Of a stretch of 64,000 bases of DNA, positions 33,545 through 42,234 are shown in pieces. The DNA is taken from NCBI GenBank assembly GCA_046346845.1, contig JAXMHH010000001.1, positions 620,001 to 684,000 of the forward strand, given 5' to 3'. The translations under genes were made by a program, and so were the position numbers. Position 1 is the stretch's first letter. The number at the start of each line of letters is the position of its first letter. Below the pieces are notes generated by a model, which worked only from the letters and a program-made list of their open reading frames with translations, searched no databases and was not told the origin of the DNA. This DNA comes from DSSB01 sp046346845. GTDB lineage: Bacteria; UBA10199; DSSB01.

Positions 33545-34117
33545 ATGGTCGAACCCAGCGCATCCAGCTCGGACGAGGACTTGGCCCAACAGGCCCGGCG
33601 GGGAGACCACGCCGCCTTCGCCGCACTGGTAAAAAAGCACGCCGACCGCTTTTACCGGGTGGCTTACCGGTTGCTGCGAAACGCGGGCGAGGCGGAGGAT
33701 GTCGTGCAACAGGCCTATCTAAAATTTTGGCAGGACCCGGGAAAATTCGACCCCGGAAAGAACACGCGGTGGAGCACTTGGTTCTACCGGGTGATCGTCA
33801 ACGCCTGCCTGGACCGCCTGAAAAGGGGCGGCCGTGAAAGCGCCCCGGCGGAACTCGACCTCTCTGCCGATCCTGCGCCCGGGGCGGACACGGAGTTAGC
33901 CGCAAGACAACAGAGCCAAGCCTTATCCAAGGCCTTGGCCGCGCTGCCGGAGCGACAGCGCACGGCCCTGACCCTCTGTTTTTGGGAGGGCCTCAGCAAC
34001 CAGGAGGCGGCCGACCTGATGGGACTGCGGCTCAAGGCCCTGCAGTCCCTCTTGGTGCGAGCCAAAGAGAACCTCAGGGCCGCACTCCGGCCGGAATGGG
34101 GGTTGAAGGCGTCATGA
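33545..34117 (+). CDS. ECF-type RNA polymerase sigma factor
   Basis: The 190-aa sigma-70-family protein has region 2 (about 17-85: AFAALVKKHADRFYRVAYRL, NAGEAEDVVQQAYLKFW) and region 4 (about 128-180: ALAALPERQRTALTLCFWEG, LSNQEAADLMGL, LVRAKENLRAAL). It lacks region 3, as in extracytoplasmic-function sigmas. Translation starts at ATG 33545; the frame is open upstream without sigma-like sequence. It overlaps the next gene as ATGA, the classic sigma/anti-sigma arrangement. It probably responds to an envelope signal sensed by the following two membrane proteins. Confidence 0.92.
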   Translation: MVEPSASSSDEDLAQQARRGDHAAFAALVKKHADRFYRVAYRLLRNAGEAEDVVQQAYLKFWQDPGKFDPGKNTRWSTWFYRVIVNACLDRLKRGGRESAPAELDLSADPAPGADTELAARQQSQALSKALAALPERQRTALTLCFWEGLSNQEAADLMGLRLKALQSLLVRAKENLRAALRPEWGLKAS

Positions 34118-34530
34118 CCCAACAGGAATTCCAAAAATACCTGCAGCTGTACGGGGCGGATTGGAAGGACTGGCCCGAGGCCCTGCGCGCGGCGGGAAAA
34201 CAAGCCGCCGCGCTCTTTCCCCAGCTCTGGGAAGAGGAACGGCGTTTCGAGACGATGCTGCGCCAAGCCGAGACTATCCCTGCCCCGGGGGGACTGGCCG
34301 AGCGGATCCTCAAGGCCTCGCGAGGCCTTCCCCAGGCAGAGGCAGCTAGTGTCCAAGGCCTGCGGGACTGGCTGCAGAGCCTCTGGCAGCCCAAGCCCGC
34401 CCTGGCCCTGGTCAGTCTCCTGGTGATCGGTTTCGTCGCCGGCTTCTGGCTGCGAGGCGACCTCTCGACCAAGGGAGGCAGCCAAGAGCTGGCCTCTCTC
34501 CTGTATAACGAGGAGCAAGTCCTATGGTGA
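34114..34530 (+). CDS. Probable membrane-bound anti-sigma factor
   Basis: The 138-aa protein has a cytoplasmic N-terminal part (about 1-95) with helical acid/Trp-rich sequence (YGADWKDWPEALRAAG), one transmembrane helix (about 96-114) and a short periplasmic tail. Size, single helix and position directly after an ECF sigma gene (ATGA overlap) fit an anti-sigma factor. The zinc-binding HxxxCxxC motif of ZAS-type anti-sigmas is absent, so it belongs to another class. It overlaps the next gene by seven bases. Confidence 0.65.
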   Translation: MTQQEFQKYLQLYGADWKDWPEALRAAGKQAAALFPQLWEEERRFETMLRQAETIPAPGGLAERILKASRGLPQAEAASVQGLRDWLQSLWQPKPALALVSLLVIGFVAGFWLRGDLSTKGGSQELASLLYNEEQVLW

Positions 34531-35075
34531 ACAAAGTCAAAATCATCTTGGGCCTCTCGCTGGGCCTCAATCTATTGTTGATTGGAATGGCGGTCGGCTA
34601 CGGTTTCAAGGGCTGCCGGCGTCCTCCCCCGCCCTTTCCGCCTCCGCCGGCGCTCCAGGGCAAGCTCAGCCCAGAGCACGAGAAATTGTTCTCCGACGCG
34701 ATGCGCGCCCTGCATGAGAAAAATCGGGACACGGCCGAGCGGATCGAATCCACCCGCCGCGAGATCCTGCAGATCTTGACGGCGCCGCAATTCGACGCCG
34801 CGGCCTACCGGACCAAGACCGCCGAGTTGCACGAGCTGCACGGCAAGATGAAGGCTCAATTGACCCAAACAGTCTTGGAGTTGGCCCAGCAATTGAGCCC
34901 CGAGGAGCGAAAGGCCTTGGCGGGATTTTTAGAAAAGGGGCCTCCCGGCCCCGGCGGACCGCCGCCGCGCGGCGGGCCTCCTCCCTGGGGCGGACCTCCG
35001 GAGGGCCCCGGGCCGCGTCCGGGACCTCCGCCGCAGGAGGGTCCCCCGCCTCCACCCGAGGGAGGTCCTCCTTAA
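34524..35075 (+). CDS. Periplasmic Metal_resist/CnrX-like sensor protein with Pro/Gly tail
   Basis: The 183-aa protein has an N-terminal anchor (6-26) and a helical periplasmic region (about 45-135: LSPEHEKLFSDAMRALHEKN, LHELHGKMKAQLTQTVLELA, LSPEERKALAGFLEKG) typical of heavy-metal sensor/resistance proteins such as CnrX and ZraP. A long Pro/Gly-rich tail closes it. Several His, Glu and Met residues in the helices could bind metal. With sigma and anti-sigma genes upstream, the trio resembles the CnrYXH plan in which the periplasmic sensor controls release of the sigma factor. The inducing metal cannot be read from sequence. Its end overlaps the convergent oxidoreductase by 4 bases. Confidence 0.7.
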   Translation: MVNKVKIILGLSLGLNLLLIGMAVGYGFKGCRRPPPPFPPPPALQGKLSPEHEKLFSDAMRALHEKNRDTAERIESTRREILQILTAPQFDAAAYRTKTAELHELHGKMKAQLTQTVLELAQQLSPEERKALAGFLEKGPPGPGGPPPRGGPPPWGGPPEGPGPRPGPPPQEGPPPPPEGGPP

Positions 35076-36853
35076 GACTTAGGGGGCGGCATCGAATAGG
35101 TATTGCCGGCCAGCCGACCCAAAGAGCGTCCCCTCCCCTTCCACCAGACGATGCCATTGCCCAGGCCGGCGGCCAGCCGGCTGCCCCAATGGATCTCGTA
35201 TTCCTTGATCGGCACGCGCTGTGCGTCCCGCTCGTCTTCCAGCAGGCAATTGACAGTCGCCATCCCGCTCTGCACCGCCGACTCCATGCCGATCCCGATG
35301 GTGCCGCTGTGACAGCCGGCCACGTACCAATTGGCCGCGCCGGTGCGGTGGGTGTCGAAGAAGCGGTGCAGCCCGGCGATGGCCGGCTGCTCGCTCAGGT
35401 AGAGCACCTCGGGATAGATATCGGCGAAGGAGACGTGCTCGACGAGGGAGGGATCGGCGTCGGGGTAGACGCGCTGCAGGTCGACCAGGATTCGCTGGAT
35501 CTGCTCTTCCTGGGTGTGGGCATCGCGGACGATTCCGACGTCGAGCAGGACGTCGACCACGTCCCCGTCATAGCCCAGGTCCTGGGCCCCGAAATTATTG
35601 AAGACCGATTGGCAGCCGTTGAAGGCCAAATAGGGGTTATGGGTCCCGGTGATCTCCCCGTCGCCGCGGGTGACGGGCTTGCGATAATAGACGCGCCCCA
35701 CGGAAAGCTGCGTCTGGTTGCCTCGGGCCGAGAAAAAGGACCTCACGTAAGGATGGCGACGCAAGGGCGAACCCAGCGGAAGCAGTTTGGCGATCATGTG
35801 GGGATACATTGCCGTTACCAGGCGCCGGCACTCCACGGGGGCATAGCCGCTCTCCTCGGGCTTCATCCACAACTCGCGGTGCACCGGCTTGGCGATCTCG
35901 CCGCTGCGCACCCGATCGAGGGTGCAGTCGCGGCCGCAGCGCGTGCAAAAGGCCCGGTCGAGGTAGTAATTCTCGGCACCGCAATTCTCGCAGATATAGC
36001 GCCGGGCCTCGGGATGCTCGGGGCCGTAGGGCCGCAGCCAGACCTTTTCCACTTGAGACCCGTCGGGACTGGCCTCGATCCGACGGGCCTCCGTCCAAAA
36101 GCGAAACTCCACGCCCATCTGCTTGAGCCGTTCGACGTAACGGTCGATGAAGGCCGCGTTATAGTTCTTGCTGAACACGTGGTAATGCAGAGAGTCCTTG
36201 GACAAGGTCATCGTCCCCGCCATCACCCCGGCCATGCGCGGCGCACTGGTGTACCAGGGATGCAGGTTGTAGATGCTGGGGGTCACCGCCTCCAGGAAGT
36301 CCCGGGCCTTGGGCCCCATATTCAAGATCAGCTCTAGGCTTTCCAGGCTTAAGGTGTTGGGCACCCGGCGCGGCTCCTGCCGGCCTTCGAGGATTTCCTT
36401 GGCGCAGTAAGTGGCGACGCAGGCCAGCTTGAAGAGGTCCCACTTCTCCCGCACCGGCATCTTGAGCTTGGCGAACATCCCCAGGGCATGAAAGGGGGGC
36501 GGCAGCTTCCGCGCGGTCCAGTCGTCCATCGCGAGGCGATGGCGCTGACCGTCCCCCGTGATGATCGTGTAGCCTTTGTAGAGCGGAGACAGGGAGCCAC
36601 CGACTTCCTCCACCAGCCGGATCAAGTTTTGGTACTTCTGCCGAAACACCATATGCATGGGCATCTGCAGCTTTTTGTCGGGGCCAAAGCGGTGGTCGAT
36701 CCAATTGCCGGTCAGGCCGCCGGCGGTGCCGGACCTTTCCACCACCAGGATGTTCCACTCCGGTTTGGTCTTTTTGAGATAGTAGGCGGTCGTGAGTCCG
36801 GACAGCCCGGCCCCGAGGATTAGGACGTCATATCGAGCGGAATTTCCCTGCAT
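35072..36853 (-). CDS. FAD-dependent amine-oxidase/phytoene-desaturase-like oxidoreductase with inserted zinc ribbon
   Basis: The 593-aa protein begins with the FAD dinucleotide-binding fold YDVLILGAGLSGLTTAYYL and the following ERSGTAGGLTG. The C-terminus has the second flavin motif region (NWYVAGCHSGTIGIGMESAV). Between them, near residues 286-310, lies a four-cysteine ribbon (CENCG ... CTRCGRDC), unusual for this flavoprotein class. It probably oxidises a lipid-like or amine substrate. Start ATG 36853 has GGGGG upstream; an in-frame ATG at 36892 is less likely. A palindrome GTAAC-N6-GTTAC sits about 32 bases upstream and may be an operator. Confidence 0.75.
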   Translation of the reverse strand: MQGNSARYDVLILGAGLSGLTTAYYLKKTKPEWNILVVERSGTAGGLTGNWIDHRFGPDKKLQMPMHMVFRQKYQNLIRLVEEVGGSLSPLYKGYTIITGDGQRHRLAMDDWTARKLPPPFHALGMFAKLKMPVREKWDLFKLACVATYCAKEILEGRQEPRRVPNTLSLESLELILNMGPKARDFLEAVTPSIYNLHPWYTSAPRMAGVMAGTMTLSKDSLHYHVFSKNYNAAFIDRYVERLKQMGVEFRFWTEARRIEASPDGSQVEKVWLRPYGPEHPEARRYICENCGAENYYLDRAFCTRCGRDCTLDRVRSGEIAKPVHRELWMKPEESGYAPVECRRLVTAMYPHMIAKLLPLGSPLRRHPYVRSFFSARGNQTQLSVGRVYYRKPVTRGDGEITGTHNPYLAFNGCQSVFNNFGAQDLGYDGDVVDVLLDVGIVRDAHTQEEQIQRILVDLQRVYPDADPSLVEHVSFADIYPEVLYLSEQPAIAGLHRFFDTHRTGAANWYVAGCHSGTIGIGMESAVQSGMATVNCLLEDERDAQRVPIKEYEIHWGSRLAAGLGNGIVWWKGRGRSLGRLAGNTYSMPPPKS

Positions 36854-36884
36854 CTCAGTCCCCCTTTCCTTACCTTTGTTGATA

Positions 36885-36900
36885 GTAACCAATCAGTTAC
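36885..36900. promoter_or_regulatory. Candidate operator upstream of the FAD oxidoreductase
   Basis: A GTAAC-N6-GTTAC palindrome lies 32 bases upstream of the minus-strand oxidoreductase start in an AT-rich spot. Its plan (short arms, six-base spacer) is like the GTAAAC-N6-GTTTAC pair at the TetR gene. It may bind a TetR- or MarR-type regulator. Confidence 0.35.
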
Positions 36901-37097
36901 AAAATAGAAAAGGGAAAAATGGGGCCGGTGGAAATCGAACTGCCAAGATTCGAAGGATTAAGGCGGGTGGCGGATAGGCTAGCGGGCCGGCTTGGGGCGA
37001 CAAGGACCCGACCCTCCAAGCGAAAATGATTGCCTCGGGCCCAAGGATTTGAAAGAAATCTCCCCCTATCGGAAATCGCGAATCGGAGGGAGACGGT

Positions 37098-38660
37098 ATG
37101 AAATCTTGGCACGGCCTATTGCTTTTCACCATGCTAGGGACCCCCTGGGCCCTTGGCTGCTCGCACGGCGGTTCCGGTTTCCCCGAACCCCCGGTCATCC
37201 AAAGCAAAGGCGGCGTCCTCCAGGCCACCCTCACCGCCGAGGAAAGGCAGATTCAGGTGGGCGGCGTCACGGTCACCACCCGGCTCTACAATGATCTCTT
37301 GGTTCCCCCCACTTTAAGCGTCAACCCCGGGGACACCATGTTCATCCAACTGAACAACTTCATCGACGAAGACAGCAACCTGCATTACCACGGCATGAAC
37401 GTCTCCCCCCTCCAGCCCGGCGACAACGTCTTCATCACCGTGGCCCCCGGCGAGACCTTCAATTACGAGGTCCACGTGCCCGAGGACCACCCGGAAGGCA
37501 TGTTCTACTATCACCCCCATATGCACGGGCTCACCGAATTCCAGATCGGCAGCGGCATGTCGGGGGCCATCATCGTCGAAGGCCTCCTCGACCCCTTTCC
37601 CGAATTGGCGGGAATCACCCAGCGGGTGATGATGCTCAAGGACATTCAAATCGTGAACGGAAGGGTCCCCGATCCCCCGGTCAGCGCCAATCCGACCATG
37701 CGCACCCTTAACGGGCAGGTGAACCCCCAGGTGACCATCCAACCCGGGGAAATCCAGCTATGGCGGGTGGGAAACATCGGCGCGGACATCTATTACGACT
37801 TGCAGCTGGAAGGCCATACCCTCTACGAGATCGCCCGCGACGGCAACCTCCACAACCAGCTGGTGCCGCGCGACCACATCTTCCTGCCGACGAGCGCCCG
37901 CACCGAGTTCCTCGTGGTCGGCGGCCCGCCGGGCCAATACGCCTTCGTGACCAAAGGGATCTCGATGGGACCGCAGGGCGACACCTATCCGCAAACCACC
38001 CTGGCGACCCTGGTGTCGCAGGGCAACCCGGTGCCGGAGATCCCCCTGCCCCAAAATTTTCCTCCGGTGCAAGACCTGCGCGACGCCCCGGTCTGCTGTA
38101 GCCGCAGCTTCGACTTCTCGGAGACCCCGGACGGGTCGCAGTTCTGCATCAACAACGCCCAGTACCAGCCGGACATGACCAACACGACGGTGCAATTGGG
38201 CTGCGTCGAGGAGTGGACCCTCAACAACTGCGCCGGAGAGAACCACGTCTTCCACATCCATCAGTTGGATTTCCAGGTGGTGGAGCAAAACGGGCAGCCG
38301 GTGGACTTCATCGGGCGTCAAGACACCGTCAACTTGGACTATCGCGCGGCGGATTCGACCCATCCCAACCGCTGCCAGTGCGACGATTCTGGGAATTGCA
38401 GCAACTGCACCTGCCCGACCCCTGAAGATCCCAGGGGCTCGGTGAAAATCCGGGTGCCCTTCACCAACCCCGTGATCCTCGGCAAGTTCGTCTACCACTG
38501 CCACATCGGGGAGCATGAGGATAACGGGATGATGCAGAACATCGAGGTCTCGGAGACGGCCGGCGCCTGCGAGGCCGGGAGCCCGGATTCGACCGCGAGG
38601 GGATCGCTCACCCCCGAGGAAAGGGCCATGTGCAACGTCAGCGCGATGCACATGCATTAA
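37098..38660 (+). CDS. Laccase-like multicopper oxidase lipoprotein
   Basis: The 520-aa protein has a lipoprotein-type signal (LGCSHGG, Cys about residue 21) and three cupredoxin-like domains. Copper ligands are intact: LHYHGM (H96, H98), FYYHPHMHG (H139, H141), HVFHIHQ (H383, H386, H388) and YHCHIGEHEDNGMM (H467, C468, H469, H473, axial M478). It should oxidise phenols, metals or other reductants with O2 in the periplasm or at the outer membrane. Two oddities are a six-cysteine loop CQCDDSGNCSNCTC between the third and fourth motifs, and a Met/His end (MHMH). GGAGGGAG precedes the ATG. Confidence 0.93.
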   Translation: MKSWHGLLLFTMLGTPWALGCSHGGSGFPEPPVIQSKGGVLQATLTAEERQIQVGGVTVTTRLYNDLLVPPTLSVNPGDTMFIQLNNFIDEDSNLHYHGMNVSPLQPGDNVFITVAPGETFNYEVHVPEDHPEGMFYYHPHMHGLTEFQIGSGMSGAIIVEGLLDPFPELAGITQRVMMLKDIQIVNGRVPDPPVSANPTMRTLNGQVNPQVTIQPGEIQLWRVGNIGADIYYDLQLEGHTLYEIARDGNLHNQLVPRDHIFLPTSARTEFLVVGGPPGQYAFVTKGISMGPQGDTYPQTTLATLVSQGNPVPEIPLPQNFPPVQDLRDAPVCCSRSFDFSETPDGSQFCINNAQYQPDMTNTTVQLGCVEEWTLNNCAGENHVFHIHQLDFQVVEQNGQPVDFIGRQDTVNLDYRAADSTHPNRCQCDDSGNCSNCTCPTPEDPRGSVKIRVPFTNPVILGKFVYHCHIGEHEDNGMMQNIEVSETAGACEAGSPDSTARGSLTPEERAMCNVSAMHMH

Positions 38661-38669
38661 GCTTCAAGG

Positions 38670-39761
38670 TTACTTGCCTTTTTCGAGGTCGGGAATGAAA
38701 TTGGTGATGAGGGGGAAAGAGTTTTGCTCGGCCGGGAACACCTTGAAGCTGCCGCGCGCCGTAGGCGCCGCGGGGGCGGGCTGAGCGTTGGCGTCGGCGG
38801 CGTTCCCTGTCGTGCTGGTCGTGCCGATGATACTGATCGAGGGCGCCCCCGGAACTGCGATGAAGGTATTGAATTCATAAAAAGAGACAAAGCTGTTTCC
38901 GATGCGGAAGCTGACATTGGCCAGGGGCTCGCCGCCGAAATCCTTCTCCTCCGCGTTGGCCACGCCCTCCGGCGAGACATTCCCCTCTTTATCCGGATCC
39001 CCGACGATTTTTTTCACGAAGGCTGCGAAGAGGATCGGCGCGGCGAATTTGTCGCGGATCGGGGCGAAACCCGGGTCGGCCAGCAATTCCTGCATCGTCG
39101 CCGGCTCCAGCCGGAAACCGAGGATCTGGGCCCCGGCCAGGACGCGCTTGCGCAGCTCGAAGGCCTGGGCGGACATCGCGGCATAATCATCCACCGCCTT
39201 CTGGCGCAAGGCGCGCAATTCCTCCTGAGCCTCGAGGAAGGAATCCCCGAATCCCGCATTCCCTTGGCCAAAAATGGGACCATTCGCGACGGTCCCTTTT
39301 CCAAGGTTGGCCGATAGGCTCGGCGAAAGCGCAAGGCTCTTGGCCTCCGCATTCGCGCTGGTTCCAGGCAAGGACGGTAGGATTTGGGGGTTGGCGGTGG
39401 TCTTCAAATTCGCGACGTTAAACGAGAGAAAGGCCGTCTGATTGCGCCGGTTCAATTCGTCGATGCCTTGGGAAAATACCCCGTCTTTGGCGAAGGTCAG
39501 TTCGAGGAAGGCCTGGGCCTCGACTTCGTTGAGCGCCGCATTCTTGCCGACCTGGCCGATTAAGCCGGCCTGGGTCAATTCGTCTTGCGCCTGAACCGGA
39601 TCTATGCCGACGAATTTTCCCCACTCGGCCACACGGTTTTGCTGGACCGCCGCGTTCTTATCGGCCTCGGCGTTGCCGCCCCCGCCTCCCCCCGAACAGG
39701 CAACCAGGGCGAACAGACCAGGGAGGAGGAACCACAGCGAGAACAAGCCGCGAGGGCGCAT
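38670..39761 (-). CDS. Putative lipoprotein of unknown function
   Basis: The 363-aa protein starts with a lipoprotein signal (GLFALVACSGGGGGG, Cys about residue 21). The mature part is Ala/Asn-rich with helical segments (AEWGKFVGIDPVQAQDEL, LEAQEELRALRQKAVDDYAA). It contains a segment FAAPILFAAFVKKIVGDPDK and a Pro/Ala/Thr linker near 330. No domain was recognised. It converges with the multicopper oxidase (9-base gap). The start is placed at ATG 39761, just before the signal; the frame upstream lacks a better one. Confidence 0.6.
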   Translation of the reverse strand: MRPRGLFSLWFLLPGLFALVACSGGGGGGNAEADKNAAVQQNRVAEWGKFVGIDPVQAQDELTQAGLIGQVGKNAALNEVEAQAFLELTFAKDGVFSQGIDELNRRNQTAFLSFNVANLKTTANPQILPSLPGTSANAEAKSLALSPSLSANLGKGTVANGPIFGQGNAGFGDSFLEAQEELRALRQKAVDDYAAMSAQAFELRKRVLAGAQILGFRLEPATMQELLADPGFAPIRDKFAAPILFAAFVKKIVGDPDKEGNVSPEGVANAEEKDFGGEPLANVSFRIGNSFVSFYEFNTFIAVPGAPSISIIGTTSTTGNAADANAQPAPAAPTARGSFKVFPAEQNSFPLITNFIPDLEKGK

Positions 39762-40023
39762 AAAGATCCTTTGTGTTTTTGGAGGAGTGCCTTGCAATTT
39801 CGAGCGGTGGGGAAACCCGGCCCTAAAAAAGCCAGGAGGCGAGGAATGCCCCAACCGGTCTTATTTTCGGATTCGAAGGCCCAAGAATTGCGTCTTTCTT
39901 GAGAAAATCAATAAATTACAACGGCAGGCAAACCCTGACCGCCACTCCTCCATAACTTATTATTTTATATACCTATTTTCCAAGGCTACCGATATTGTGA
40001 CCTAAGAAAGCCCCCCTATCCAG

Positions 40024-40386
40024 CTAGAAAAAGGTCGGTGGGCCCATCCGGCAGGTAATCTCCTCGAAGGCGTCGCAGCCGCGCACCTTGCAGGTCCCGT
40101 CGCTGCCGATATAGCGGGTCGCCTTCACCTTGCCCCGGTCTTGCTTGAAGACCTTCCAATCCTTGGCGCTCTTGAAGCCCTTCGCCTTGCACCAGGCATT
40201 GGCGGCCTTCTCGCCGCAGCCCTCGTCCGGAGAGTAGCAATAGGCCAGGCGCTGCTTGCCTTGTTTGGGGGCCTGGAAGGTCTCTTGTTTGGGCTTGTCG
40301 TCGGATTTGGCCAAGGTCGCGTGGGGGAGAAGTGCCATCAGGCCAAGCAATCCGACCATGGCAAAGACATAGCGGGCGTATTTCAT
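40024..40386 (-). CDS. Small secreted six-cysteine protein
   Basis: The 120-aa protein has a signal peptide (1-26, ending ATLA) and a basic mature part with six cysteines (CYSPDEGC, WCKAKG, TCKVRGC, ITC), probably three disulfides. Many Lys residues give a high predicted pI. No enzyme motif is visible. It is followed by the M20 peptidase gene upstream on the same strand (33-base gap), so the two may share a transcript. Confidence 0.6.
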   Translation of the reverse strand: MKYARYVFAMVGLLGLMALLPHATLAKSDDKPKQETFQAPKQGKQRLAYCYSPDEGCGEKAANAWCKAKGFKSAKDWKVFKQDRGKVKATRYIGSDGTCKVRGCDAFEEITCRMGPPTFF

Positions 40387-40419
40387 GTGGACCTCCTAAA
40401 AATTCCAAACCAAGTTTGT

Positions 40420-41805
40420 TTAGCGAAGTTTTTCGGAATAAAGGTGCACCGCCCCTTCCATCCCCTTCTTCCAATCCGGGAGGTAGAGGCTCTCGTTCTC
40501 GCCATGGGCGTTGCAATAGGGGTCTTCCAGGCCGATCAAGAGCGCCGGGATGCCACCGAATTCCTTCGTGAGCGGCTCGACAAAGGGGATGGAGCCCCCG
40601 CAGCCGATGAACACGGCGTCGCGGCCGAAGCCCTTCTTCAGGGCGCGCGCGGCCGCCTCGTAGGCCGGCCCCACCGGCTCGACCTTCCAGGGCCGCCCCG
40701 CCGTGCCGGCCTTCACCCTCACCTCCGCGCCGTAGGGTGGATCCTTGGCGAGAAAGTCGCAGAGCCGCTGCCGGCTCTTTTCCGGATCCATGCCGCTGAC
40801 GATGCGGATCGAGACCTTGGCCCGCGCCCACTCCACGATCTGGTTGCTGGTCTTGGCCACCTGCGGGGCGTCAATGCCCAGGATGGCGCAGGCCGGCCGG
40901 CACCAGAGGCGCTCGTAGACGCTGAACTCCCGCTCGCCGGCCAGTTGCAGCGAGGCGACGCCGCCCAATTCCTGCAGGAACTTCTGCTCGTCGAAGGGCA
41001 AGGCGCCCAGCCGCTCTTTTTCGATGCCGACGACCGGCTCGATGCCCTCGTAAAAATCCGGGATCGCGATCTTGCCGTCGGCCGTCGTCAGGCGCGAGAG
41101 GATGCGATTGAGACAAGTGAGGGCATCGCTGGCCGGCCCGCCCCACATCCCGCTGTGCACGGGGTGATCGAGGGTGCGCACCTCGACGATCGCGTCGACC
41201 AGGCCGCGCAGGCGGTAGGTCAGCGAAGGAACGCCCACGTCCAAGTTGGCCGTGTCGGTCAGCACCATGAGGTCGGCCCGCAGCCGGTCTTTGTGGAGTT
41301 GGACAAACTCGCCCAAGTGCTCGCTGCCGGTCTCTTCCTCCCCCTCGATCAGGAAGCGCACGTTGACCGGCAAGCGCCCGCTCGTCTTGAGGTAGGCCTC
41401 CAGGGCGAACAGGTGCATCAGCGCCCCCGCCTTGTCGTCGACCACGCCGCGCCCGTAGAGGCGGTCGCCGCGGCGCTCGGGTTGGAAGGCGGGAGACAGC
41501 CACTTTTCGGGCCTGCCCGGCGGTTGGACGTCGTGGTGCGCGTAGAGCAGGATGGTCGGGGCCCCCGGCGCGTGCAGCCAATCCCCCACCACGAAGGGCG
41601 GCGCGCCGTCGATCTCGAGGACCTGGACGTTTTCGAGGCCTGCGGATTCCATCTTGCGCGCGGTCCAATGGGCGGAGTCGACCAAGGCCTCCGGTGGGTA
41701 GCCGGGAAAACTGACCGAGGGGATCGTCGCATATTCGGTCAGCTCTTGGATGAATCGTTCGAAATTGCTGTGGATATACTGAATGGCTTGCTCAGGGTGG
41801 CTCAT
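40420..41805 (-). CDS. M20-family metallopeptidase (dipeptidase-like)
   Basis: The 461-aa cytoplasmic enzyme has all M20 zinc-site motifs: YAHHDVQPPG (His and following Asp), GRGVVDDKAG (bridging Asp), EGEEETGSEH (general-base Glu and zinc Glu), LTDTANLD (Asp) and the C-terminal CNAHGENES (His). The dimerisation-domain HPVHSGMWGG is also present. It resembles the bacterial M20A/F dipeptidases that hydrolyse dipeptides or Cys-Gly-type substrates. The exact substrate is unknown. Length is normal. Confidence 0.92.
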   Translation of the reverse strand: MSHPEQAIQYIHSNFERFIQELTEYATIPSVSFPGYPPEALVDSAHWTARKMESAGLENVQVLEIDGAPPFVVGDWLHAPGAPTILLYAHHDVQPPGRPEKWLSPAFQPERRGDRLYGRGVVDDKAGALMHLFALEAYLKTSGRLPVNVRFLIEGEEETGSEHLGEFVQLHKDRLRADLMVLTDTANLDVGVPSLTYRLRGLVDAIVEVRTLDHPVHSGMWGGPASDALTCLNRILSRLTTADGKIAIPDFYEGIEPVVGIEKERLGALPFDEQKFLQELGGVASLQLAGEREFSVYERLWCRPACAILGIDAPQVAKTSNQIVEWARAKVSIRIVSGMDPEKSRQRLCDFLAKDPPYGAEVRVKAGTAGRPWKVEPVGPAYEAAARALKKGFGRDAVFIGCGGSIPFVEPLTKEFGGIPALLIGLEDPYCNAHGENESLYLPDWKKGMEGAVHLYSEKLR

Positions 41806-41864
41806 GCTGGCAAGCTACGCCAAAGCGATTTTCCGACCAAGTTCTTTCCTACAGAGGAGCGGCC

Positions 41865-42119
41865 ATGCCCTATATCAAACCGGAACAGCGTCAAAAACTC
41901 GACAAGGACCCTCGGCCCAGTGACGCTGGGGAGCTCAATTACCTCCTTACCCGGCACCTCCTGACCTACCTGGAAGACAAGGGAATGAAGTACGCAACCA
42001 TCAATGAAATCATGGGGGTATTGAACTGCGTGACCCAAGAGTTTTACCGCCGCTGGGCCGCCCCTTATGAAGACCAAAAAATCCGCGAAAATGGCGACGT
42101 CGGCCCCTTTCCCCGCTGA
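41865..42119 (+). CDS. Small conserved protein (DUF6899-like)
   Basis: The 84-aa protein reads MPYIKPEQRQKLD..., GELNYLLTRHLLTYLE, YATINEIMGVLNCVTQEFYR and PYEDQKIRENGDV. From memory this is the pattern of a small protein family found in many bacteria and phages, now called DUF6899. Its role is not known. AGGAG lies upstream of the ATG. It is divergent from the peptidase gene and precedes the DnaA-box region. Confidence 0.7.
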   Translation: MPYIKPEQRQKLDKDPRPSDAGELNYLLTRHLLTYLEDKGMKYATINEIMGVLNCVTQEFYRRWAAPYEDQKIRENGDVGPFPR

Positions 42120-42133
42120 AAAAGGCCCTTCAA

Positions 42134-42234
42134 TTTGAGAATTTCTCAAAATCGTTTTTCAAATTGAAAAATCAACAGTTTATCCACAAATCCTAAGCCC
42201 CTGAAATCATTCCTTAAGGAATTTTTTATCCACA
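42134..42234. promoter_or_regulatory. AT-rich region with two perfect DnaA boxes and two palindromes
   Basis: Two identical-orientation TTATCCACA boxes lie at 42180-42188 and 42226-42234. Just upstream are two perfect palindromes: TTTGAGA-ATT-TCTCAAA (42134-42150) and TTTTTCAA-A-TTGAAAAA (42155-42171). The intergenic gap (42120-42323) is far more AT-rich than the genome around it. DnaA binding here is likely; it could be a replication-origin-like or DnaA-regulated site. Confidence 0.6.
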
